A stretch of 64,000 nucleotides of DNA from Ustulina deusta (lineage: Eukaryota; Ascomycota; Sordariomycetes; Xylariales; Xylariaceae): assembly GCA_023159155.1 (NCBI GenBank), contig JAJNNX010000012.1:248001-312000 (forward strand). Reading direction: 5' to 3'. The translations under genes were made by a program, and so were the position numbers. The notes under the pieces were generated by a model. That model had not been told where the DNA came from, did not search any database, and saw only the letters and a list, made by a program, of their open reading frames with translations. Shown here piece after piece: positions 12,486 through 22,991 of the stretch; the stretch's first letter is position 1, and every line of letters starts with the position of its first letter.

Positions 12486-14022
12486 CGTAGCACTATATAT
12501 AAACAAGGGGGTGGGTAGTGTAGAATGCGTACGACCGTACCATAGCCACGCTGTTGCGTCACAGTAGGCTCGTCTTATCGAGGACAATGCTCTGCAAATT
12601 CCCTATCCTCAATGTGCTGTAACATTGACCGATGATTACCCCAGAATCGTGGCAAGAGTCGCCAGAGCGATAATCCCTCCACTTTCGGTAATCTCCATGT
12701 GCACTCCATGCTCCCTGTTCTGCCGCCTGTTCCCTGGAACATAGAATACATCGTAGGTAAGTAGTTATTAGCCCAGCACAACATGACGTGGGCAAGGTAA
12801 TAATAATATTGCGTGATGTGATGCCTAGCCTCTCATCTCCACGAGGCAATAGACCAAATGATCTACAATCAGGCTCTAATGTAATAGTGCTTGCCCTCAA
12901 CAACGAACTCTCGTTCCTTGTTTTCAGAAAATAATGGCCCAGAGCCTGCTGCTAGCCCGCATGGTCAGGGGTAATATCGAACACACACGTGGCGACCTTG
13001 TTCTTCGGAGCGGTCAGCATGCCATCCCCCTCACCCCTACCATACCTGCCAGGTGCCATCTAGGGGTTTTGTCGTTCGGAAATATTCCTAGGTACACTAG
13101 GTACCCCATCCACGCCTCATCATTGTCGTATGGTACGTTGATGCGGGGGTATTGTTGAAGTCTTGCTGATCTCCACCAGGTCCCACCCGTCTAGGTAGTT
13201 CGCGATGGTTTGATTTCACTGATGTAGGTAATAATGCAGTCCCACCGCAGCCGCATCGAAAAAACGCTTCGTAGGGATTATCACGGCTAAAACCTGCTCC
13301 TTGAAATCCCAATTCCACTGTGTGACAATTACGTGATGGCCCAGGTATTGTTCTAACTGTGTTCAGCCGGCACTTGGTGTCTCGGAAGTCCGTCTAGACC
13401 CTGAAGGACTGGGGTAGCGAGTATATTTCAGCGTTGTTTCAAAATACGTGATGGAGCACCACGCGGAACCAATGTGCAAAAGTGTGATCAAAAGATCTGC
13501 ACTAGTACCTACGATAACCCCACATTGCTTACCGCCTTTTATTTCTTGTGAGTCTATATGTATAATTATTGATCAGCCTCTTATCGGGCAACCATGACTA
13601 TCAATGTTGTGCCTCACGAACTAATAGAACTAATATTAGCTATTTACTCCAGGTTGTATGCAGATGAGGGTATGTGGATAGATTCACCGAATATAGCCTT
13701 GCTATAGTTTAATCTTTGCGAACCAATGGAATCATAGTTTTTTTAGGATTATAGTTTAGTGAGATAGTAACCATTAGCCCTAGGGCATTGGTATATTAGC
13801 AACCAAACCTTGATTCATTTGCTTGTAGCTCACAGCCAACTTCCTTTACAATTTTGATAAGTATAAAATCCTCGTTTCTTTGCGATATTGTGCTCGATTC
13901 TACCAAGTGCTACACCAACAACCGTCTTAATTTATAATGCACAGTGCATCAAACCTTGGTTTGACGCCTAGGATACAGGCCTGGCGAACACGTGGCTGCC
14001 CTGTCAAATCCTCCACCCTACT

Positions 14023-14037
14023 CCCCCCCCCCCCCCC
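14023..14037. repeat. Poly-C tract (15 C)
   Basis: Uninterrupted run of 15 cytosines in non-coding DNA; its length is probably unreliable in the assembly. Confidence 0.9.
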
Positions 14038-15796
14038 GCCACCAGCCATTGTGATGATCAGAGCCCGTCCGTGCCAGGCCAATTGTGGTTGCAGTACAGG
14101 GTATAGGCAGGGAATAGGTAGCAGTGGAGCGAAGCGATACGTGCTGTAGATAAACGCTGCCGAGGCCGATCCTTGTTTTGCTGATCTTGACATAGATAGG
14201 TGGAATACTATTGGTCACTGTATAAGTAACTGTCGAACTAAAGAATACTACTATGTAATTCGAGAAGGGACTTATAGGGTTACAATATATGTATACTACG
14301 TAAGTAGCTATAGTAATATATGTTTTGGCTTTATTAATCTTTAATTAATCGATGAACAAGCATAAAAATAATCGCAGGAGTAGAAGACTGCTACTTCAAT
14401 GCAGAGAGGAGGAAAAAAAAGGGGGGGGAAACAAATTCCTAAAGAAATGAATATCAAGAGGCTAGTATGTTAACCCTATTCCTAGGACTCGTAGTTTAGT
14501 AAGTTGAAAATAAGCAGTGTTTAGAGGACGAGCCTGTATGCACCGCAGTTCAACTCTCCACAAACCCTGGTTCTCCACTGGGTGGAAGGAATGATACGCG
14601 TCAAGGTATGATGAGCTAAGGGTCGAATGTATCCATCTGTACCAAAAATAATGCTTGACTGGTACCTCACATTGAGCGCACCAACTCCAATATTTTTGCC
14701 TTGCATGTGTAAAAAGCCTATCCACCAGAGCATAACATAATACACTTCCCTGCAACGCGTGGTAGGAGACATGAAATCAACACGTTTCATGCATGGCCAG
14801 AAACCAGGGGGATCGGGAGTCAGAGGCCGGCTTATTTCCTACCGATTGGCTAAACATCCCTCCTGAGGATCCCTCCATTCGCACGTGTTTGCCAGGGAAA
14901 GCATAAAACAACAATCTCTTGGGCACATCTGGATGCAACGCTGTCTACCAACCTGCCTACCGCTTGCATGCTGCATATGCGGGTGGTGGTATGGCGGTGA
15001 GGGACTCCATGCTATCAAGCTGCAGAGCCCAGATTAATGTTCTGCTTATCTACACATACAGGTTATAGAGAGGGAGGGAAAACCGGTCTGCGGTAATGTA
15101 CGAATTATAACCCAAGGAATGCTTTGTTTTGGTTCAAGGCTACGATGAAGTTACTTCAAAGGATGTACTTGTAATTGGGAACCTGGCCAACGCAAGTAGC
15201 TAAATTCCGACTACATAGAACTGTTTCCTTCCTAGGGTACATTTGATACTACTAATGCCAGCTATCCGGGTATACTTTCTCACGCACTTTTCCGCTTTAC
15301 TATTCATTCCTAGGACCAGTGAAGAGTAGGCAGCTGTGTCAAGTAGGACATTATCAAATCTGAAACCGGATTCTGAAGTAGTATTGCTACCGTACGCCAA
15401 GAAGTTGAGGATAGACAGCTATCTACATCACGAAGGCCTGGGATGAATCATAGGTAGGTAGTACGTGTCCTAGTCGCGTTTGAAAAAAAAAAAGGAAAAA
15501 GTCGCTGTGGGGATAATTGAAGAATCAAAACATTCTAGTTTACACTCATGGACCTAACTACAAGAGAGAAGACTGAAAATAGATCCCTAATGCCGGGAAC
15601 TCTGACCAGATCGTAGCTAAGAGCCCGGGTCGCCCTGATTCTTCTGCCCCTCACGTGGACACATGCCTTTATACCCTCATTCTTATAGGATGGGATTGTT
15701 ATGTGCTCTAGTCTCCTTTTCTAGTTTATGCGCGGTCAATAGTCCGGTTTTTCTCGCGGGTTAATGCATGGAAAGAAAAAGAAAGCAATATTAATG

Positions 15797-15880
15797 CCTT
15801 TGTTTTTAGCGAAGGAGGTACGACTGAGTGGAAAGAAGGTTTCCTTTGTCCGATATTTTCGCTGGAAGACTCTATCACAT
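15797..15880. repeat. Short dispersed repeat with inverted AGCGAA/TTCGCT arms
   Basis: Contains TTTAGCGAAGG, a GGTTTCCTTTGTCCG block and ATTTTCGCTGGA. The same order recurs at 51606-51655 with few differences. The AGCGAA and TTCGCT arms are inverted relative to each other and could form a hairpin. The 15.8-kb copy has about 27 extra bases in the middle. Probably a fragment of a non-autonomous DNA element. Confidence 0.55.
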
Positions 15881-17035
15881 TTAAGTAATGTAGATCCAGC
15901 CATGTATTGCTGTAAAGCTTGCGCTATATATTATTGTTGTTCTGCCGCGGTTCTTTTCTACTGTAAAGTAATTATATATAGAACTTTCTAGTAGAGTACC
16001 CTTAGCTATATTCTTTAAAGTACTTTACTCAACTATATAGTTTATATCACTAAGTAACTTCTTTATAAAAGCATTGATTTTTATAAAAATTAAAAGGGAG
16101 ATCTATAACTTAGTTAGCATTGCGAATGCTTCATATTTTTTCTTTCTTTTACTTGATCAATTGATCCCTTAGGAGAAAAGAGTAATTATTATGCTCGGAA
16201 GTGTAGGTTCGGCCTATCTCCTAGAATAAAGGCGCTGCTATATATCTATAAGACCAGATAGTCAAATCGTTCTGCTGCACCCGGAAAGAGCCTCGGCTTG
16301 GCCACGGTAGCTGGTGCTGTCATGGCTTCAAGGCAGTTGCTAAGCTGAGGTATACGTTGAAAGATGATGCTCAGCAGATTACAAGACGTGGCGCTTCCGT
16401 GTCGGCGCCATCTTCAAGTTTAGCCTTAGGAAGATGGGTTCTAGTGGCCATCATTCACTATAACGTGCTAATCGTGAATTGTCAACTTATTTAGTCTAGC
16501 GCATATTCCGTGTTGTTATTGTCAAGGATAGGTGGATCCAAGGGATCCACAAGAGCAGACCAAGGTTACCCCGAGAGATCCCATATATATTTCGCTCGTT
16601 TCATTCCCTTCATTATAACTAGAACTTAGACTACATGGAATGTGCACTGGTCCCCTTCTTCCACTAGATCGCAACTCCACACCTCCGTGAGAGTCATTAA
16701 TTAAGTGGTTAAGCAACAAAATGTAAGACAGTGTGCCATAGTGATTTGTCTTTTCTATGGGTCCCGAAGGACATGGGTGCTTTACTTTAACGGGCCTATG
16801 AGTTCCATTCCCCAACTCCACAACAGCACCTAATGCACGGGCCATCCCTACTTCCCTAGGTAGCGGGGGCCTGTGCACGCGGCTGCACCCTGCGAGAGTA
16901 GACTAGACTCTCCTTCCCTCCAGGGAGACAGATATTTTGTCCCTATAACAGGTACGATTAATCTCGTCATCAGCTATCTTCAGCGCACCCATCAAAAGTC
17001 GAGTCTTCCGGAATGGGGAGACTAGCTCAAGCGTG

Positions 17036-18271
17036 ATGGATTCGAACAGGAGCGAAAGCTCGCGAACACTCAGATCATCAGCGGCATCCACCACATCAAC
17101 GTTCATTCCGACGCCTTCTACATCTAGTAGCGGCGGCACCGCATTGCCTGGCTTAGGTCAGCCCACGCCTTCACTTCCGACCGTCCGGTCCGGTCCGCTG
17201 CCTGTTACTGCTTTGAGTACTACATCATGGAGGACCGAGTATCCTCGAATCGGCCAGTTCGCCATGACAGAGCGGGATGAGATAATTGCCGCCGTCCCCA
17301 GTGGTCTTTTGTACTTCAAGCGAGTAAACGACCATGTCTCTAAGCCTTGGTCTGAGGGCCGGCTACTTCCCAACACCACTATGCTCAATGACTCATCTGT
17401 GTCCGGCCTAGCAGCCATGTTAACACGGGCAAGTGATCCACGTCTATATGTGTACTGCGTTTCGGGTGGTACGCTACATAGCTTTTATCGCTCCACAAAG
17501 GACGGATCTTCGTGGGTAAAAGATTCCCACCCCCCTTTCCCAAACTACCCTATTAGCGGTACACCAGCTGTTGCCTCCAGCGACAGGTACGATTCACAAC
17601 GGTGGAGCCTGGTCGTTCCTTGTCAGTCAGGTGGCCTCTTACACACTTCCACAAATGGCTCTTCATCATCGGGTTCCTACTATAGTGAAAAAAAGTTCTG
17701 GGAGCCAGTGGACCATGTCGCCAAAGATCTGGGTATTATTTCCTCTGTGTCTATCGCCGCGACACGACATAAAACGGGAAATGGGTATGGCTCCCCCGAG
17801 AAAACAGGCCTCGTGATGGTCTGCGTTGCAAGTGGTCGGCTGCATACGGCTGAAGGAGAGTTTTCGCAAAGCTCGTCAAGATATTCCAGCTCTATAAAAT
17901 GGGAAGCGAAGGCTCCAACCAGAATCCTTCACCCAGGTGAAGTAACAGGCAACCCTATGCTCATCAAAAATGACAGTGGAAAACAGTTAGACCTCCTAGT
18001 CCCTTCGGCGGAGGGAGGCATATTCCACTTCGTCCGAACGGTATCTACCCCCGGCGAATGGCATATGATTGCGCGTATCGCGTTTCCTCAGGGCCTTCCG
18101 GCGGCGGCCTGTTTGGCTATTCGTTCCGAGAGGTTTTATGATACGAGACATTTTCGCGCACTCATTCAGAGCGGAGGTCAGTTATACTACGTTACAACAA
18201 CCGAAAGTTCTAAACCATGGTCTGGTTCCTATCTACAACCCATAGTATCACCGGGCCCGTTCTCTGGTTAA
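17036..18271 (+). CDS. Six-repeat, predicted beta-propeller protein of unknown function
   Basis: Single exon, 411 aa, first ATG at 17036. After a Ser/Thr/Pro-rich N-terminus (about 1-70), a similar segment recurs six times at roughly 55-67 residue spacing: IIAAVPSGLLYFKRV (about 83), LYVYCVSGGTLHSFY (137), LVVPCQSGGLLHTS (193), VMVCVASGRLHTA (260), LLVPSAEGGIFHFV (320) and RALIQSGGQLYYVT (375). The hydrophobic strand, SGG turn and L-H/Y pattern resembles blades of a beta-propeller, as in lectin-like or sialidase-like folds. KPWSEGRLLP before repeat 2 and KPWSGSYLQP after repeat 6 resemble each other, as in a ring that closes on itself. No signal peptide or membrane segment is visible. I do not recognise the family, and a sugar-binding role would be speculation. 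The frame is intact amid relics, which argues for selection. Confidence 0.72.
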   Translation: MDSNRSESSRTLRSSAASTTSTFIPTPSTSSSGGTALPGLGQPTPSLPTVRSGPLPVTALSTTSWRTEYPRIGQFAMTERDEIIAAVPSGLLYFKRVNDHVSKPWSEGRLLPNTTMLNDSSVSGLAAMLTRASDPRLYVYCVSGGTLHSFYRSTKDGSSWVKDSHPPFPNYPISGTPAVASSDRYDSQRWSLVVPCQSGGLLHTSTNGSSSSGSYYSEKKFWEPVDHVAKDLGIISSVSIAATRHKTGNGYGSPEKTGLVMVCVASGRLHTAEGEFSQSSSRYSSSIKWEAKAPTRILHPGEVTGNPMLIKNDSGKQLDLLVPSAEGGIFHFVRTVSTPGEWHMIARIAFPQGLPAAACLAIRSERFYDTRHFRALIQSGGQLYYVTTTESSKPWSGSYLQPIVSPGPFSG

Positions 18272-19079
18272 GTGCGCCTTTTTTTCACAAGATTTAGTAT
18301 TGTTGCAATCTCATCTACCCGCAGGTTCTCAGGTATTGAACCCCGACCGCTAATGGTAATGAGGATTTGGTGAAAGGAGGACTCCTGTCAAAGACTAGGA
18401 TTACAAGGGGCTAGAAGAGATCTTGGGTGTAAGCCGAACCCTTTTGACTTGTCACCTCTAGAATCGAGATTCTGAACTACAATACATTCCTTCACTTTCT
18501 TGTTGTTTTTGAAATCTGATTCAAGATCGGAATTGTTTGGAAATACAGCACTACGACATATACAATGGCATGGCCTGTGACATGGAATCGGACCCAGCTG
18601 CAGCCGGTTGTTGAGATAACCTCAAGCACTGCTAACGAAGCATACCCGTGTCTTTTCTTTTTTAACCTACAACATTAAGCCTGAAGATGCAGGCATTCAA
18701 CGAAGGGCTCGTCAAAACCCCAAGGCAGTAATCCTACCTAAGTATTAAGCAATGCTATGTTGTTAGGAGCTCGTAGCGGACAGCCCTATTGCGCTGCGGA
18801 AAATCTCTTGTTTTTTTTTTAAGCTTTTTGATCCGATCCTGCAAAAATAGTCTCTAGCGCTTAGTAAACAAGAGCTCTAATATAATAGACTCGGTTTTCG
18901 ATTCGGAAAGGTTAATAATGTTTAAAAAAAAAGGATCTCTTTAAGATTCTTTATAATATAGCGCTCCACAACTCAAGTCGTTATATTAGCAACAAACGTC
19001 TTCTCTTAGGAATATTAAAATATATAGGTAAGTATATTAAGTGTAGGACATAAGGGTGCTTGTGTTCAGTCTTATTGAA
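18272..19079. other. Non-coding, increasingly AT-rich
   Basis: No coding signature. From about 18800 it becomes AT-rich with A/T homopolymers (18811-18820, 18924-18932), a composition like DNA altered by repeat-induced point mutation. Confidence 0.5.
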
Positions 19080-19803
19080 AATGATGAAGCGTACACACAG
19101 CTCGCAATAGCCATCCGAGGGAGGCGGCCTTTGAGGATCTCCCTGAAGTTATCACATACTTAGTAAAACAAAGGGGGATAAACCTAAACTATGAAGATAT
19201 AGGACAAGTAACTCCTCTGATCTCCGCTATCTAATCACCACGTACGACAAAATGATCGATCGCTCACCTCACTGCCCTCAGAGCGGATTGGAATCAGCAA
19301 AGGCAATTGTGTCCTCTTTTCTGCGCCCTATCGATAGGCAGATGGAAACTAGTAGAGCAGCTCCTAAAGGATGGAGCCAAGGGGGATCGCCCGAAATATT
19401 TTTGGATTCCCCAGCTATTCGGATTGCCATATCACAAGAGTATAGAAACTCAAAGATGCTCACGCTACTGTTGCATTACGGTGCCAAAATCAATCGTTAC
19501 CACCTAGATAGGATGATACGTGGGTTGAAGGAGATATGTAACCCCATGATCATAGTCAGCCAAAACCGCAGCTCGTTGCGCTATAGAGAAAGGCTGGCAC
19601 AACTGTTCCAATTTCTCCTCAATCGCCACTTCTATCTTAGTCCGGATCGTCAAGACCCGGAAATATCGGCGTTGCTAGCGGACTGTCTTGCTTGGGTGAT
19701 ATCTGTTACAAAAAGCAAGCCTCTCCATCGACTAGAGGACGAAGATCTGCTGATAGCAAAGATGAAGTCGCTAAGAGCTTGCTACTGTAACCCGACGAAA
19801 TAG
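19080..19803 (+). pseudogene. Ankyrin-repeat gene relic
   Basis: Pieces of ankyrin-type sequence occur in different frames: AYTQLAIAIR, then DLPEVITYLVKQRGINLNYE, VTPLISAI, GRWKLVEQLLKDGAK, and finally an open frame (19252-19803) with MLTLLLHYGAKINRYHL followed by helical sequence ending at 19803. The shifts between frames have no splice signals I can use, so I read it as a decayed ankyrin gene with a residual 183-codon frame. Genes of this kind in fungi are often parts of NLR or HET-associated proteins. The last frame could still be translated, but I see no evidence of a proper start. Confidence 0.55.
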
Positions 19804-20039
19804 AGCCGCTGTTAGGAACTAACTATGGTAGTTAGCGGAGTTAGATTCGAAGAAAAAGGATGCTATACTGGCGGATCTTGAAGATGGACCAGGCCTGGAT
19901 CCCAGCTCCGGCCATACCCACATTGACGTGTTGTCATCTAGACCCGTGCCTTGCACCGAGCGGCTTCAGAAAATATTCTAACACAGTATATCATCATTTA
20001 GCAGGTAGTTAATTCAACATTTTTTGTTACAGGCCAACA

Positions 20040-20660
20040 TATAAAGTTAAAAATAAATATATTATTATTAAATTAATCCGCTGTGCTGCTAAGCAGCGCG
20101 GCTACTCTTCCTATCTAATCTCGCAAGCAAAAACCGTGCCTAGGGAGCCTCCCGCCCAGCGAGCCAGGCGCTCGCTCCCATCGGTCGGATAAAACGCTCA
20201 CGCATCGAGCTTCGTAGCTGCCGTAAAGAGCTCTACATTACACACCAGGTCCCAACGCCCAGTTAACTAAAAGAAAGGAAGGTTAAACGGGGGTCTTTAC
20301 AGAAGCCAGCGCTTCCTACTACCCCCGGGTGGCTCCTTAGCCGACCCCTAAGCGCCTTTCAAAAAAGGCGATCCTTCCGGTAGCTACTTCGCGTAGTGTG
20401 CCGAATCCACGGCGCTCCTCGCCGCGCCGCGGCGGGCGGCGTAGCCTCTCCCAGTAAATAAATATATATAACTAACTTATAGCAGTATTAATTGATATTT
20501 TTTAAAAAAGCTTAGTTATATTAAAACAATATAAAAAAGTTATTTAAAGTTTATAGTAACTAGTCTATTATATATAAACTATACTAAGCTTTTAATACTA
20601 GCAAACTTATTTTTTTAAAATATTAAAAGTTTAATTAAGTATGAACATTCATTAAAACAA
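20040..20660. repeat. GC-rich hairpin-bearing segment inside AT-rich DNA (possible transposon remnant)
   Basis: About 400 bp of GC-rich sequence (20080-20455) with several short inverted repeats, for example GCTGCTAAGCAGC, GCGCCTTTCAAAAAAGGCG and an 18-bp run of C/G around 20426-20450, is embedded in very AT-rich flanks (20040-20080 and 20455-20640). There is no coding frame. The abrupt composition change and structured core suggest the leader, end or non-autonomous derivative of a mobile element whose flanks mutated toward AT. The family is not recognised. Confidence 0.45.
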
Positions 20661-21107
20661 AGGCATTCGTTAAAACGAAGGCATTAAGAACCGCTCAAGG
20701 TCAATAATAGCCCCTATCAGCTTTAAGCCATGCTAAAGATAAGAACATCTGCTGAGATACACCCCTCTCTTAACCAATGCCGGGGGCTATCCCTAGATGC
20801 TACGACAAGGATCTCGATTAGCAGTGTCCTTGGAGAGACACTGACACAGTTGTTTTTAGTGGGTAGATCTAGAGTATTGCTGCTTAATCGTAGGCTTCTA
20901 TGAGTGGCCAGTTCTGTTCGCATTGGGGACCTGACAGAATCCTGACAAAGCGCAGGAGAGCTTGGCGCTAGCCTTATTGAAGCCCCTGTTCACCTCAAGA
21001 TGTCAACAAGCATTTAAGATCTGTTCTTGCTCTTGCTTTTGGTGTCTCTCTGCAATCAATCAGATATCCGCCATCTCCATGAAGTGTGATTGCAGAGCAA
21101 AATCGAA
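20661..21107. other. Upstream region of the cupin gene
   Basis: Contains a short repeat of CATTCGTTAAAACGAAGG type near 20645-20690 and otherwise nothing recognised; the cupin promoter must lie in its right part. Confidence 0.4.
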
Positions 21108-21937
21108 ATGACATCTTCTAAAGTCTTAAACACATTGTCAATGGGCAAGGTACGACGAACACCGTTGCGATTCTCACAAGCACAACTTGAAGGGCTTATT
21201 CAAGCTGAACCTCTGCATTCTCTAGGGCATCGAGCTCCGCCTTTTCGAGAATGAAGACGTATCTGAAGATTCTATCGATCGATATGTCACGGAAATAAGC
21301 TGCACTGGGGAGGAAGCTGTTAATGTTCCACCACATTGGCACAAGGTAGGCTTAACAATGGACTGTAGTCACATCGGCAAACCCTTTCTTAACCTTTATT
21401 CTTGCTAAATATCCGCGAAAATATTCTAGGGACACGCGGAGCAATTCACCGTCATTGAAGGCAGAATCAAGATCACCCTCAATGGCGAGGCATACATCGT
21501 AAACGCCGGCGACCCCCCGTTGCTTATTGCGCGGCGGGTGGTGCACAGCATCCAGACCTTCAAGGGGGAGAAGGTTGTGGGACAAGAGCGGGTAATCCCT
21601 GGTGGCAAGTATAAATTCCTGTGAGTGGTACCTTTTCGCTATCACACCTCCTCGGCATCTTCTGTATGTTGTGTGCTTTGCGACCGGCTGACAGTCTAGA
21701 TTCGTGAACGATCTCCTGAATAAAGGGGCGTCGCCGGGATTCTGGCGCGACATGAGGGTCCTCTACGACGGGGACATGTACATTCCCTTGCCGCTGTACT
21801 TCCAGTGCTTCGACGAATTGGCAAGTCTGTGTGTATAGTCGGTCGCATATGTACTGAGCTGATGTGAGGGTCAGTTTATCAAGGTGTTCGGGGGTATCGC
21901 CCACCTATTCATGGCGTCACGGCCGAAAGAGCTGTGA
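21108..21937 (+). CDS. Small cupin-domain protein
   Basis: Five exons: 21108-21149, 21226-21345, 21430-21620, 21700-21820 and 21875-21937, total 178 aa. Introns are 76, 84, 79 and 54 bp; the first three are GT-AG with CTCTAG, TTCTAG and GTCTAG acceptors, and the last begins GCAAGT, a GC-AG intron. Splicing gives a single cupin barrel: VNVPPHWHKGHAEQFTV (metal-binding HWH with the downstream Glu) at about 48-64, GRIKITLNGEAYIVNAGD, and RRVVHSIQTF with the second-motif His. If the last intron is not removed the protein would end eight codons later as ASLCV, losing FIKVFGGIAHLF. Such RmlC-like cupins occur near oxidoreductase genes, here an ADH and a P450 relic. The substrate is unknown. Confidence 0.82.
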
Positions 21938-22559
21938 CTGGTGGTCTAATGCTGCCAATGTGTCAGAAGACACTACTGGAGGTAGTAACCAGGTGCTATG
22001 TTTTCTAATTGGAGAGTTGTAGGGTCGCAGCCACTGCATTACCCCAAAGGCGAGAATGTGGCACAGTCGAAGAGTGCGACTGATGCGAGACTCTTGGAAG
22101 CTGCCAGCACAGGGGGATGAGTATGTTCTTCTCGAAGCTGCTGGGTTTGAGACGAATCACTAGCGGGGGTTAATATTAATTCCTGGTTTGTTCAAAACTT
22201 AGTGGAAGATTGGTAAACGACGAGAGAAATTATAACAGATTACTAGCCGTATAGCAAGTGTGAGCTTCAATTGAATAATCGGTAACTTGCCGATCATCTA
22301 AACTGGCTACCATTTCCGCCCGAAGTCACACCTACAGGATAACGGACCGGTTGTCTTAAGCGAAGGCGATGACGGTATATTGCAACGTAGCCCCCAATCC
22401 AAACACCCCTCTCGGCTGTTATGTAGTTCTTGGTGAATTTGATCAGCAACCGGAGTTCACCATGTTAGCTACACATTAGCTCGCCATCTTTGAGAGCTTC
22501 GTACTGCTTCAGCATGTCTACTACAACAGGCAGCTCCGTAGACGCCGCCAGTGAGGATC
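21938..22559. other. No feature recognised
   Basis: Downstream of the cupin gene; no coding signature on either strand. Confidence 0.4.
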
Positions 22560-22938
22560 GTGGGTCAGCACTTCGCATCTATGTTATAGTTCTTTTGCAG
22601 CCGAACGGCGGTGTCCACGCTGCCAGGGTTGCATCTACGCTTTGTGGGTCGTTGTCGCTGGGCCGGTATACACTAGCAAAGGTGATGCCCCTTACCTTGA
22701 CCCAGGTAATGTCCCTCGTTTTATACGGCCGTAGTTGGTCTGCCTTGAGGTGCTTCCGTACGTATATCGGCGACCTCGGCCTCTTCCTAGCGCTATCTCA
22801 GGTGTCTACCGGGGAAAAAATGTTATAGTTGGGGTGTGTCTTTACTGCCATCCTCATTCGCGGCGGGATACCCACCCACGGCTCTTGCATTAATATGATA
22901 TCTGCTTTTTCACTGCCATGATCGGCTAGGTTTAATGC
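22560..22938 (-). mobile_element. LINE retrotransposon fragment (endonuclease domain, Tad1-like)
   Basis: Minus-strand translation gives ALNLADHGSEKADIILMQEP, then KTHPNYNIFSPVDT with an in-frame stop, KADQLRPYKTRDITWVKVRG and ITFASVYRPSDND, the N-terminal part of the exonuclease-endonuclease-phosphatase domain of fungal non-LTR retrotransposons. Stops and a missing catalytic remainder show it is dead. It ends only about 55 bp from the stop codon of the ADH gene. Confidence 0.8.
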
Positions 22939-22991
22939 CAATTCAGTTTAGTCAATGCTCTTTTACCCCCGAGCCGCGTTCACTCAGTGGA

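Larger units (their letters stand above)
7061..17035. other. Long stretch without recognisable genes
   Basis: About 10 kb in which only short, mutually overlapping open frames occur, none with a protein signature I recognise. It includes microsatellites, a poly-C tract, AT-rich patches (about 14.25-14.45 and 15.9-16.2 kb) and a short repeat shared with 51.6 kb. It may be eroded transposon or gene-relic DNA, or a home for non-coding transcripts; I cannot tell from sequence alone. Confidence 0.5.

Noticed and set aside
19252..19803. Intact 183-codon ankyrin gene
   Set aside because: Family sequence begins upstream in other frames, so this is the residual frame of a decayed gene.
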